Below, piece after piece: positions 37,101 through 44,498 of a DNA stretch of 64,000 nucleotides; position 1 is the first letter of the stretch; each line of letters begins with the position of its first letter. This stretch comes from Gemmatimonadota bacterium (GTDB taxonomy: Bacteria; Gemmatimonadota; Gemmatimonadetes; Longimicrobiales; Gaopeijiaceae): the NCBI GenBank assembly GCA_009838975.1, contig VXQO01000025.1, positions 74,073-138,072 on the forward strand, given 5' to 3'. The notes below the pieces were generated by a model. The model did no database searches, was not told the origin of the DNA, and saw only the letters and a list, made by a program, of their open reading frames with translations. The translations under genes were made by a program, and so were the position numbers.

Positions 37101-37512
37101 CGTTGCCGCGGGTGAGTTGGGTGGTGTCGGAGCCGTCGGTGCTCAGCACCCAGAGGTTCTGGCCGCCGCTCCGGTCCGAGACGAAGACGATCTCGGAGCC
37201 GTCGGGGCTGTAGCGCGGCTGGCTCTCGAAGGCCGGGCCGGTCAGCAGCGGGGTCGCGGTACCGCCCTCGACCGGGAGCGTGTAGAGGTCGCCGAGGAGG
37301 TCGAAGACGAGGGTCGCGCCGTCCGGGCTGATGTCGACGGAAATCCAGGAGCCTTCGCTGGTGGTGAAGCGGATCTCGCGGGTGGGTTCGAGGGGGAGGG
37401 AGGCAGTGGCGAGGGAGTCGGCCTGCGTGGAGTTGGCGGGCGATTCCTGGGCGAGGGCGGGCGCCGCCGGGAGGGATGCGATGGTGACTAGGGTGAGGGC
37501 GCGGCTCTTCAT
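34138..37512 (-). CDS. TolB-like propeller fused to a C-terminal amidohydrolase domain
   Basis: A 1124-residue exported protein. A signal peptide (SLPAAPALAQES) leads into two sets of PD40/TolB-like blades with repeated SPDG signatures (for example DISPDGATLVF, RYSPDGSEIVFVSDRSGGQNLW, AWSPDGDRIVAL) over about residues 50-720. A low-complexity Glu/Asp/Ala linker follows near 730. The C-terminal 400 residues are a metal-dependent amidohydrolase with GFVDTHAHLRPP and GVGSHGQLQGLGFHWELW, and a terminal GSIEPGKLADLAIL composite domain. Related fusions are peptidase- or prolidase-like. I chose the ATG at 37512 (GGGGAG upstream); it lies 5 bases after the vapC stop. Confidence 0.88.
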   Translation of the reverse strand: MKSRALTLVTIASLPAAPALAQESPANSTQADSLATASLPLEPTREIRFTTSEGSWISVDISPDGATLVFDLLGDLYTLPVEGGTATPLLTGPAFESQPRYSPDGSEIVFVSDRSGGQNLWVLSTDGSDTTQLTRGNGNLYTSPDWSPDGQYLVASRTFSPLGGAAKPWLFHRDGGNGIALISEPEQLKAIGAAFDPTGRYIYLAQGTRDWTYDAAFPKYQLVRYDRETGRSPTVTGRYGSGFRPVVSPDGATLVYGSRHEDATGLRARDLATGDERWLVYPVQRDDMESRATLDLLPGYAFTPDGTALIASYGGRLWRVPLAAGETDANEPTEIPFTADVVIHAGPRLDFDYPVEDTPTFRARQIRGVALSPDGSEIAFTALGLLYVMEAGGGVPRRIGAEVDGALFHPAWSPDGETLAAVSWREPDGGHLWEIPANGDDARRVSDAARYLQSPAWSPDGDRIVALQRPVRARLQGAGGGGQADIVWYGADEGAPGAATVVAEALGRSQPHFRTDQPDRIYLNAGARGLVSIRWDGTDEKEHLKVTGFSANRGGPPANASSIRVSPAGGRALAKVGNDLYLVTVPQVGAEAPTVSVRSPSSAAVPVTRITESGGEFQSWSSDGEEAVWALGNAYFRYNLADAEAFADSVEAAEAAESDEADTPAEDADPTATDNPAADSDPRYQPTEVRVALDVPRDLPTGTLLLTGARVITMRGDEVIESGDILIDGNRIAAVGPSATLDVPSGAEVRDVSGMTITPGFVDTHAHLRPPASVHTTQPWSYLANLAFGVTTTRDPQTGVSDVLTYADRVRSGDILGPRIYSTGPGVFANYQALEGIRDLDHARDVLRRYSDYYDTKTFKMYLSGNRQQRQWLVMAARELELMPTTEAGLDYQADLTHAMDGYPGIEHNLPVYPLYHDVVRLFSETKVLNTPTLIVSFGGPMGEIYWFTTEDVLGNERLVRFTPRETLDARTRRRAGAAGSVAWAIDEEYVFEDHARFLADVVADGGFAGVGSHGQLQGLGFHWELWMVASGGMSNHDALKSATIFGANGIGLETELGSIEPGKLADLAILSRNPLDDLRNTVLVEQVMMNGRLFEAETLDEVWPRQRVLGYRGFVEDEPGGER

Positions 37513-37517
37513 TTCGG

Positions 37518-38012
37518 TTACTCCCCGAGGCTGTAGCGCCGGCGACGGTCCGGCACACGAGGCACCGTCTCGAACCCGGCCTGAGAAAAATGGCGATCGG
37601 TCGTCAGGGCCCTGGCCAGGCCCAGTTCCTGCATCACGACGAAGCTTGTGCAGTGGGTGAAAGAGAGGTCGCTGTCGGTCCACTCGACTCTGTCGGCCCG
37701 CTCGAAGAAGCGCGTCCGGGCCTTTTCCGCCCGTGAGGCATCGATGCGTTCCCAGCGGATCCGGGAGCTGGCGTCGATCTGGGCCCACCATTCGGCGGCC
37801 GCGCCCAACCCCAGCCGAACCCGAATGAGCGTCAGCGTCTCGTCGATCACATAGTCTGTCGAGACCAGGATTCCCCCGCCCTCCAGGCATGAATCGCGTT
37901 CCCGACGGCTGGACTCATGCGCCGGATCAGCGGCGTCGGCCATGGCCATCCAGCCGGCCGTGTCGACGAAGAGCGCCCGGCGGCTTGGGGGGCTACTCAC
38001 CGCCCTGGCCAT
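37518..38012 (-). CDS. vapC: PIN-domain toxin, VapC family
   Basis: A 164-residue predicted Mg-dependent ribonuclease of the PIN fold. Acidic residues are visible at Asp17 (FVDTAGW) and Glu58 (YVIDETLT), and an Asp in the final strand ALTTDRHFSQAGF. In the third acidic position, where relatives commonly read LTDC-SF, this protein has FTHCTSF, with His120 (codon CAC) instead of Asp. It overlaps the antitoxin gene by 20 bases. The propeller-amidohydrolase gene starts 5 bases downstream, so it may be cotranscribed. Confidence 0.88.
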   Translation of the reverse strand: MARAVSSPPSRRALFVDTAGWMAMADAADPAHESSRRERDSCLEGGGILVSTDYVIDETLTLIRVRLGLGAAAEWWAQIDASSRIRWERIDASRAEKARTRFFERADRVEWTDSDLSFTHCTSFVVMQELGLARALTTDRHFSQAGFETVPRVPDRRRRYSLGE

Positions 38013-38247
38013 ACAGAATGCGGTCGTGATCCACGGCGGTCAGCCCGTCGGTAGACTGGCCCACCGCTTCCGCCCCATAAAGCGAATCGTCCTCAAGGGG
38101 GCCAAGACCTACTCCGCCATGCAGCGGCACGATTCGAAATGCCGGCCGGCTCCGGTAGAGGACGGTGAAGTGCTCTCCGCGCTTCACCCGCTCGATGACA
38201 CGCCCCATCTCGTGTCGCAGCGTCTTGACGTTGATTGTGTTGGACAT
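37993..38247 (-). CDS. vapB: VapB-type antitoxin (Phd/YefM-like N-terminus)
   Basis: An 84-residue protein with an N-terminal DNA-binding segment (NVKTLRHEMGRVIERVKRGEHFTVLYRSRPAFRIVPL) of the Phd/YefM-type antitoxin fold, and a C-terminal acidic tail expected to wrap the toxin. It precedes and overlaps vapC, as usual. It probably autoregulates through the repeats just upstream. Confidence 0.85.
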   Translation of the reverse strand: MSNTINVKTLRHEMGRVIERVKRGEHFTVLYRSRPAFRIVPLHGGVGLGPLEDDSLYGAEAVGQSTDGLTAVDHDRILYGQGGE

Positions 38248-38276
38248 CGGCGGAAACCCTTCGGAAGCCGCGTGGT

Positions 38277-38306
38277 GATGATCTCAAGGTAAACTTAAGA
38301 TGATCT
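38277..38306 (-). promoter_or_regulatory. Candidate vapBC operator: two direct repeats flanking a -10-like hexamer
   Basis: GATGATCT occurs at 38277-38284 and again at 38299-38306, start points 22 bases apart (two helical turns). Between them, on the minus strand, lies TACCTT (38291-38286), resembling the -10 of the act operon. The block is AT-rich and lies 30-60 bases before the vapB start. No -35 match is visible. The rest of the 190-base gap to the DUF1801 gene shows nothing recognisable. Confidence 0.45.
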
Positions 38307-38437
38307 TCGGGCTCGATTCACCGGCGTGGACCAATCCCCCTCGTACCGCCGTCGTGCTGTTGGTTCAGTTTCCGTCGTATCCTGTACTATGAGCCGCACA
38401 CCCGATGCACAGTACCGTTCGCTCGGCGGCGAGGCCA

Positions 38438-38848
38438 TCAAAACAACTCCTCCCCCGGCAACCCCGACGCCTGTTCCAGCCAGCTGACCAGCAGGCCCTC
38501 GTCGGGCTCGTCCCCCTCGTGGATGTGGAAGTACCGCACATGCTCGTACTTGGAGGTCACCGGCGGCACGGGGCGCAACGAGCCGCCGTTGAGGAAGGTC
38601 ACCTTGATGTACTTCGTGAAGCAGTGGAACGAGAGGAACCATCCCTGGCCCTCGATCCCATAGAATGGCGAGTTCCACCGGACCGCCTTGCGGACCCCGG
38701 GCACGCTCCGCTCGACCAGCGAGTCCAGATATCGGCCGACCTCGCGCTTCCAGCCCGGCATGGCCGCAATGTAAGCCTGCACAGGCCCGTCCCCGTCACC
38801 CTTCGGGATCTGGGGATTCCCGCCCGAGAGCAGTTTCGGCTTACCCAC
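38438..38848 (-). CDS. DUF1801 family protein (YdhG-like)
   Basis: A 136-residue soluble protein of the DUF1801 family. The core includes RYLDSLVERSVPGVRKAVRWNSPFYGIEGQGWFLSFHCFTKYIKVTFLNG, where the family's conserved W-x-x-P-F/W-Y and F-x-x-x-K-x-Y/H patterns are clear. Molecular function is unknown. It starts at GTG 38848, 24 bases after the S9 peptidase stop on the same strand, so the two may be cotranscribed. Confidence 0.8.
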   Translation of the reverse strand: MGKPKLLSGGNPQIPKGDGDGPVQAYIAAMPGWKREVGRYLDSLVERSVPGVRKAVRWNSPFYGIEGQGWFLSFHCFTKYIKVTFLNGGSLRPVPPVTSKYEHVRYFHIHEGDEPDEGLLVSWLEQASGLPGEELF

Positions 38849-38872
38849 CGGAAGTCGGCCCGCCCCCGGCCT

Positions 38873-40909
38873 TCAGCTCGCCGCCGGCATCACCCGGTAC
38901 TTCTCGAACCACGCCACGATGTTCGCGATCTTGGCCATCAGCTGACTCGGGCGTCGGCTCATGTCGTGCGACGCGCCCGGCAGCCGGATCACCGCGGTGT
39001 CGATCCCGCGCATCTTGAGCGCGTGGAACATCTGATACGACTCCGACAGCGGCGTCCGCAGGTCCTCCTCGCCGGTGATGATCATCGTCGGCGTGGTCAC
39101 GTTCCCGACCAGCGACAGCGGCGAGAACCGCCAGTAGGGCTCCGGATCCTCCCACGGCAGTCCCTCGTAGCGGCTGTGGTAGTAGCCGTACCAGTTGTCC
39201 GCGGTCAGCGTCTTGCTGATCCAGTTGACGACGGGCTTCTGCGAAACCGCCGCCCGGAACCGATCCGTCTTCCCGACGATCCACGCGGTCATGATCCCGC
39301 CCGCGCTGCCACCGGTCACGAACAGGTTGTTCTCATCGACGTACCCCTGCTCGATCACCGCATCCACGCCCGAAATCAGGTCGTCGTAGTCCTGGCCGGG
39401 ATAGTTGTGGTAGAGCAGGTCGCCGAACTCTTCGCCGTAACTTGTGCTCCCCCTCGGGTTGGCATAGAGCACGACGTAGCCTGCGGAAGCCAGAAGCTGC
39501 ATCTCGGCCGAGAACCTGTCGCCGTAGTTCGACACCGGCCCGCCGTGGATCTCCAGAATGAAGGGATAGCGGCGATTGGGGTCGAAGTCGGGGGGCTTGA
39601 CGATCCAGCCGTGGACCGGGCGACCGTCGTAGGACGACTCCCACCAGATCTCCTCGACCTCGCCGAGGGTCCGGTTCGCGAGCAGATCGCTGTTGAGGTC
39701 GGTGATGGTGCGGGCGGCCGCGCCGCCGTGGGTGCCGACCGCCAGTTCGCCGGGCATGTCCGGGCGCGTCTGGTTGAGGGCGAAGGTGCCGTCGTTCGCG
39801 ACCGAGAACGAGCCGCCGCCGTAGGGGCGCCCGTACGAGGTGCCGCCCAGGTCGCCGGCCAGGACCTCGGTGGCGCCGTCGAGCGTGGCGAACCCGACCT
39901 TCGAGTTCCCCTCGTCGTCGTACTGGAAGTAGATACCGCTGCCGTCGGCGGCCCAGACGGGACTGGAGACGCTGCGGTCGAGGCCGGCGGTGAGGGTGCG
40001 GTGGCCGCTGCCGTCCAGGTTCATGACCTGGAGCCGGCTGACCTGGTAGGTGCGGGTGCGGTCCTCGTAGCCGACGAACGCGACCTGGCGGCCGTCCGGG
40101 GAGACGGCGGGACTGCCGTCGGGGCCCGGGCGGTCGGTGAGCGCACGGATGTCGCCGGTCTCCACCGACGCGATGTACAGCTCCGAGTTGCGGTAGTCGA
40201 GGACATCCGGGTTGCGGTTCGCGGAGAAGACGAGGTGGGTGCCGTCGGGGTGCCAGGCGGCCGCGCTCGAGTGCTGGAAGTCGCCTGACGTGACCTGCGT
40301 GGGCGTCCCGCCGTCGACCGGGATGACGAAGATGTGGCTGTAGCCGAAGTCGAGGTAGCCGACGCCGTCCTGACGGCTCTTGAAGCGGTCCTCCATGATC
40401 GGCGGTGCGGCCCACTCGGCGCCTTCCGGAGGCCTCGGCGGCGCGGCCAGGCTCGGCGGCGGGTAGGGCACAAGCATGTTGAACGCGATGTGGCGGCCGC
40501 CCGGCGACCAGCGCAGCCCGCCCGGCGACTCGGTGAGCTGGGTGAGCGTCGCGGTCTCGCCGGTGTCCATCCAGCGCAGGCGGATCTGGCCGCCGGCGGT
40601 ATAGGCGATGCGCGTGCCGTCAGGAGACCAGCGCGGCGAGCCGCCTTCACCCAAGCGCCGGTGGTCCGAGCCGTCGGCGCCGATGATCCAGAGTTCGGAA
40701 CGCTTGCGGTCGCGCATGATGTCCATCGAGGTACGGATGTACACGACCTGGCTGCCGTCGGGCGAGACCTGCGGGTCGGCCGCGTACTCGAGCTGGAAGA
40801 CGTCCATGGGCTCGAAGCGGGACTGGGCGTGGGTGGGTGCGGGTGTGGCGGTCACGAAGGTGGCCGCAACGACGAGGGCTGCGAGAGTGTCTCGGTTGAT
40901 TCTGGGCAT
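38873..40909 (-). CDS. Secreted S9-family serine peptidase (dipeptidyl/acylaminoacyl peptidase-like)
   Basis: A 678-residue exported prolyl-oligopeptidase-class peptidase. The signal peptide ends at TPAPTHAQ. An N-terminal propeller has repeated SPDG blades (about residues 40-420), and the C-terminal alpha/beta-hydrolase domain carries the nucleophile Ser535 in VTGGSAGG. A catalytic Asp follows in TGEEDLRTPL, and His648 in GASHDMS completes the triad. I chose the ATG at 40909 because it begins directly before the signal peptide; the 22 codons upstream are not signal-like. It likely cleaves short peptides in the periplasm or outside the cell. Confidence 0.93.
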   Translation of the reverse strand: MPRINRDTLAALVVAATFVTATPAPTHAQSRFEPMDVFQLEYAADPQVSPDGSQVVYIRTSMDIMRDRKRSELWIIGADGSDHRRLGEGGSPRWSPDGTRIAYTAGGQIRLRWMDTGETATLTQLTESPGGLRWSPGGRHIAFNMLVPYPPPSLAAPPRPPEGAEWAAPPIMEDRFKSRQDGVGYLDFGYSHIFVIPVDGGTPTQVTSGDFQHSSAAAWHPDGTHLVFSANRNPDVLDYRNSELYIASVETGDIRALTDRPGPDGSPAVSPDGRQVAFVGYEDRTRTYQVSRLQVMNLDGSGHRTLTAGLDRSVSSPVWAADGSGIYFQYDDEGNSKVGFATLDGATEVLAGDLGGTSYGRPYGGGSFSVANDGTFALNQTRPDMPGELAVGTHGGAAARTITDLNSDLLANRTLGEVEEIWWESSYDGRPVHGWIVKPPDFDPNRRYPFILEIHGGPVSNYGDRFSAEMQLLASAGYVVLYANPRGSTSYGEEFGDLLYHNYPGQDYDDLISGVDAVIEQGYVDENNLFVTGGSAGGIMTAWIVGKTDRFRAAVSQKPVVNWISKTLTADNWYGYYHSRYEGLPWEDPEPYWRFSPLSLVGNVTTPTMIITGEEDLRTPLSESYQMFHALKMRGIDTAVIRLPGASHDMSRRPSQLMAKIANIVAWFEKYRVMPAAS

Positions 40910-41070
40910 GGTTGCGCTCGGGAAGTCGGATGGGAGGGAATGCCCAAAGTTTCGCGGGGTGGGCGTCCGGGGCAACCGAAAGCGGCTTCCGGGTCGGCCT
41001 GTGGGACAACTGTGGTTACCTTACCCTCCCCATCCAACCCAGCCGCTTCTTGTGACCAGGAGTCGATGGC

Positions 41071-41439
41071 TTGAGCACGGGACGTATCGTCTCGACAAAG
41101 ATCTCCCGCGCAGATCTTGCAACGTGGGCGGAAGACCAGTTCGGGGACTGGATCAAAGGCGTTGTCGACGTGTCGCGCGGGATCCTGGCTGTTGGTGGAG
41201 ACCTGCACGCGGACGACGAGGCGCTACTTTTGGCGGACGGTTCCCGTCAGCAGGATCTCTGGGGCATCAACCTCTATCCTGAAGACGAGGGTGCGGACTG
41301 GATCGAGTTCGACTCCATGATCAACATCCGCCCAAGAGATGGGAATCGGTCCCGTGGCGTTGACGACGAGGATACCCGTGCCCGGATCCGCGATGTAGTC
41401 GACGCACTGGTCCTGGCGAAAGTAGACGGTTCGATATGA
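41071..41439 (+). CDS. DUF5674 family protein
   Basis: A 122-residue soluble protein. The segment GDLHADDEALLLADGSRQQDLWGINLYP followed by WIEFDSMINIRPRDGNRSRGVDD and a C-terminal helix matches my recollection of the DUF5674 family. The start is TTG at 41071, with AGGAG at 41058-41062; a nearer ATG meets a stop after two codons. The stop overlaps the start of the next small gene (ATGA). Function is unknown; the compact two-gene arrangement resembles toxin-antitoxin modules. Confidence 0.8.
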   Translation: MSTGRIVSTKISRADLATWAEDQFGDWIKGVVDVSRGILAVGGDLHADDEALLLADGSRQQDLWGINLYPEDEGADWIEFDSMINIRPRDGNRSRGVDDEDTRARIRDVVDALVLAKVDGSI

Positions 41440-41795
41440 GTCGCACCATCCACAAACAGGCCGCGGCGGGCAGATGGAGCCGCTTGGAGCTGGTCGAGCA
41501 ACTGGGGAATGTGGGCAGCGAGGTGGATCGCGCTATCCGGGCGTGGGACGCGGGAAAGACCAGAAGGTTCGACAGTGCTTTCGATAGGGCGCTCGAACTA
41601 TTCGACTTGACCGCGACCGACGCGCGCTGGCACGGCCACCGCTGCCAGGAAGTGCTGCGCGCCCGCGAGGAGTTCTGCCGACTTTTCTTCGATCCCGATG
41701 TTCCGCGCGAATCAGCGGAAGGGTTGCGCAGGTACTTCTTCGGTTTCGGGTATGCGGCGCGGATGTTGCACTATCGGCGGCAATCGAACGACTAG
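41436..41795 (+). CDS. Small conserved helical protein partnered with DUF5674
   Basis: A 119-residue, largely alpha-helical protein beginning MSRTIHKQAAAGRWSRLELV and containing QLGNVGSEVDRAIRAWD, FDRALELFDLTATD and EEFCRLFF. I recall similar proteins next to DUF5674 genes in other bacteria and archaea, but no function. It starts at ATG in an ATGA overlap with the DUF5674 gene, so the two products are probably made in fixed ratio and interact. Confidence 0.75.
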   Translation: MSRTIHKQAAAGRWSRLELVEQLGNVGSEVDRAIRAWDAGKTRRFDSAFDRALELFDLTATDARWHGHRCQEVLRAREEFCRLFFDPDVPRESAEGLRRYFFGFGYAARMLHYRRQSND

Positions 41796-41873
41796 CCGTC
41801 CCTCGTCATCAGCAGGATCGAGGAGTTACCATCCTGCCCAAAGCCTTGGAACACCTCAATTCTGGAGCCACCA

Positions 41874-44495
41874 ATGACGACAGCAACGAAGTGGCCCATC
41901 CCCACCCTATTGGGCTCGACCATCGCCGTCTTGACAGCACTATCCGCCAGCGCCTCCACCGCCCAGCAGAACGAATACCCCGACCCCTTCCCGGGCGGCT
42001 ACCCGAACCTCTCGGGCTCCAGCGGCGCGGGGCGGATGTACATGGAGAGCTACTTCCCGCCGCCGGTCACGGCGTCGCCCACGTACCCGGCCTGGTCGCC
42101 CGACGGCGAGTCGATCGCGTTTGCGTACCAGGGGCGCATCTGGGCGGTCCCCGTCGAGGGCGGCACCGCGCGCCAGGTCACGAGCGGGCCGGGGTACCAC
42201 TCGCAGCCGAGCTGGTCGCCCGACGGCACCCACATCGCGTACGCGGCCGACATCGACCGCAACTTCGACATCTTCGTTGTCGAGGTGGGGGCGAGTGGCA
42301 GCCGGGCAGCCGCCGAGCCACGCCGCCTCACCACGCACCCCTTCCTCGACCTGCGCCCGCGCTGGTCGCCCGACGGCGGCCGCATCCTGTTCACCACGGA
42401 GCGCGACGGCACCTTCGACCTGTGGGCCTACGACATGGAGCGCGGCGAGGCCGAGGCCGTGATCGCCGACCCGCAGGCCAACGACATGGCCGGGGACTGG
42501 GTCGGCGGCACCGGGGATATCGTGTTCGTGTCCAGGCGGGGCCAGGCCGCGCTGGGCTCCGGTTCCCTCTGGAGATGGCGTTCCAGCACCGGCGAGGCGG
42601 AACTCCTCCTTCGTATCGAGACCAACTACCAGGCGGCGCCGGTCGTCGCCCCGCATGGGGGCATCGTCTCTTACATCACAGACTCCTCCGGCAACAACGA
42701 CCTCTACGCAGTCCCCAGCGAGAGATCGCCCCGCGGCATTCAGCCCGTGCGGCTGACGCACACGCGCACGGACGAGTACTTCCCGTCGTGGTCACCCGAT
42801 GGCGGCCACATCGTGTACGCGCGCAACGGCGGGACCGACGACCAGCCGCGCACCATCGACAACGGGATGGGGTTCGCGCTGTACGTCGTCACGCGGGGCG
42901 GCGGCGCGCCCTGGCGTGTGCGGATCGACGACTACGCGTGGTCCGAGCCGACCGGCCAGGTGCGGGTGCGCGTCACGGATTCCGCGGGCGAACTGCTGCC
43001 GTCGCGCATCTACCTGACCGGCGCCGACGGGCGCGCCTACTTCCCCCGCAGCAGCTACCCGCGCGTCGTCAGCGTCACCGAGGACTACTACTTCCACTCC
43101 GATGGAAGCTTCACGGCGACCCTGCCGGTGGGCGAGGCCAGCCTGGAAGCCTGGCGGGGCTTCGAATACGAGCCCGTCTTGCGCACGGTCGACGTGCGGG
43201 CCGGTGAGCACACGGTCGTCGAGATCCAGCTCAACCGCTGGATCGACATGGCCGCGGACGGCTGGTACTCGGGCGACAACCACATCCATCCCAACTACGG
43301 CGGCCACTACTTCGTGACCCCCGAGGACCTCCGCAACAAGGCCCAGGCCGAGGACCTGAACGTGGCCAACGGCATGATCGCCAACTACTGGGGCAACAGC
43401 CGGGTCGAGGACCTGGAGCACTTCCTCGGGCACCCGCATCCGCACGGCGATCCGCGGACGATCGTCTACTACAACGAGGAGTACCGGCCGAGCTTCTTCG
43501 CGCACCTCTCGCTCCTGAACCTGGTCGAGCTGATCACGCCGTTCTACATCGGTTCGGTGGGGACCGCGCACCATGCCCTCTACCCTGACAACGCGAATGT
43601 GTTGAGGAGGGTGCATGAGCAGGGCGGCATTGGCGGTTACGTCCACCCCTTCGGGCTCCAGCATCGCGATCTGGACGCGGCGGGGGTGGGATATGCGCGC
43701 GAGCTGCCCGTCGACGCGATTCTCGGCCTGGCCGACTTTGTGGATGTGGCATGTGTCTGGAGCGACGAGCTCGGGACGGCCGAGGTGTGGTACCGCCTCC
43801 TCAACACGGGTTCGCGCATTGCGGGGACGGCCGGCACGGACGTGATGTCGGACATCTGGCGGCACCCCGCAGTCGGCGCGACGCGGACATATGTCTACAC
43901 CGGCGAGGACCACCTGCACTACGACGCGTGGGCCGACGCGATGGCGGCGGGGCGGGCGTTCGTGACGAGCGGGCCGATCATGACGCTGGAGGTGTCGGGA
44001 GAGGGCGGCGGGCCCGGCGGCGGCGCGGGCATGGGCGAGGAGCTGGCCGTGTCGCGCGGCGACGTGGTTACGGTCCGGGCGACGGCGCGATCGCTGTTTG
44101 TCATGCACGGGCTGGAGATCGTGCAGAACGGCCGGATCGTGCACAGGGTGGAGGCCGCGGGCGACGGGCGGTCGATTGACGCAGAGCTGGAGATCCCGGT
44201 CGAGGGCAGCGGGTGGATCGCGGCGCGGACGCTGGGACCGGCGCAGCGCGGCGCCATGGACAGCTATCTGTTCGCGCACACCAACCCGGTGTTCGTCATC
44301 GCCGACGGCGAGCCGATCCGGTCGCGGGACGACGCGGCGTTTTTCGTGCGGTGGATCGACCACGTGCTGCTTGAACTGGAGGTGATGGACCGCTGGGACG
44401 ACCCGGCGCACAAGGCGGAAGTGCTGGCCACGTTCGAGGAGGGGCGGCGGCTGTATCAGGCGCAGGTGGATGCGCTGGGGGGGAGCGGGAGATAG
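41874..44495 (+). CDS. TolB-like propeller fused to a CehA/McbA-type metallohydrolase
   Basis: An 873-residue exported protein. The signal peptide runs to about TALSASASTAQ. An N-terminal PD40 propeller (SWSPDGTHIAYAAD, RWSPDGGRILFTTE, SWSPDGGHIVYARN) spans about residues 60-340. A beta-sandwich linker follows, then a PHP-like CehA/McbA hydrolase domain from about residue 455, starting SGDNHIHPNYGGHYF with its metal-binding histidines and continuing with GGYVHPFG and AGTDVMSD. CehA and McbA themselves hydrolyse carbaryl; natural substrates of this branch are unknown. The ATG at 41874 follows TCTGGAG. Confidence 0.85.
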   Translation: MTTATKWPIPTLLGSTIAVLTALSASASTAQQNEYPDPFPGGYPNLSGSSGAGRMYMESYFPPPVTASPTYPAWSPDGESIAFAYQGRIWAVPVEGGTARQVTSGPGYHSQPSWSPDGTHIAYAADIDRNFDIFVVEVGASGSRAAAEPRRLTTHPFLDLRPRWSPDGGRILFTTERDGTFDLWAYDMERGEAEAVIADPQANDMAGDWVGGTGDIVFVSRRGQAALGSGSLWRWRSSTGEAELLLRIETNYQAAPVVAPHGGIVSYITDSSGNNDLYAVPSERSPRGIQPVRLTHTRTDEYFPSWSPDGGHIVYARNGGTDDQPRTIDNGMGFALYVVTRGGGAPWRVRIDDYAWSEPTGQVRVRVTDSAGELLPSRIYLTGADGRAYFPRSSYPRVVSVTEDYYFHSDGSFTATLPVGEASLEAWRGFEYEPVLRTVDVRAGEHTVVEIQLNRWIDMAADGWYSGDNHIHPNYGGHYFVTPEDLRNKAQAEDLNVANGMIANYWGNSRVEDLEHFLGHPHPHGDPRTIVYYNEEYRPSFFAHLSLLNLVELITPFYIGSVGTAHHALYPDNANVLRRVHEQGGIGGYVHPFGLQHRDLDAAGVGYARELPVDAILGLADFVDVACVWSDELGTAEVWYRLLNTGSRIAGTAGTDVMSDIWRHPAVGATRTYVYTGEDHLHYDAWADAMAAGRAFVTSGPIMTLEVSGEGGGPGGGAGMGEELAVSRGDVVTVRATARSLFVMHGLEIVQNGRIVHRVEAAGDGRSIDAELEIPVEGSGWIAARTLGPAQRGAMDSYLFAHTNPVFVIADGEPIRSRDDAAFFVRWIDHVLLELEVMDRWDDPAHKAEVLATFEEGRRLYQAQVDALGGSGR

Positions 44496-44498
44496 GGC

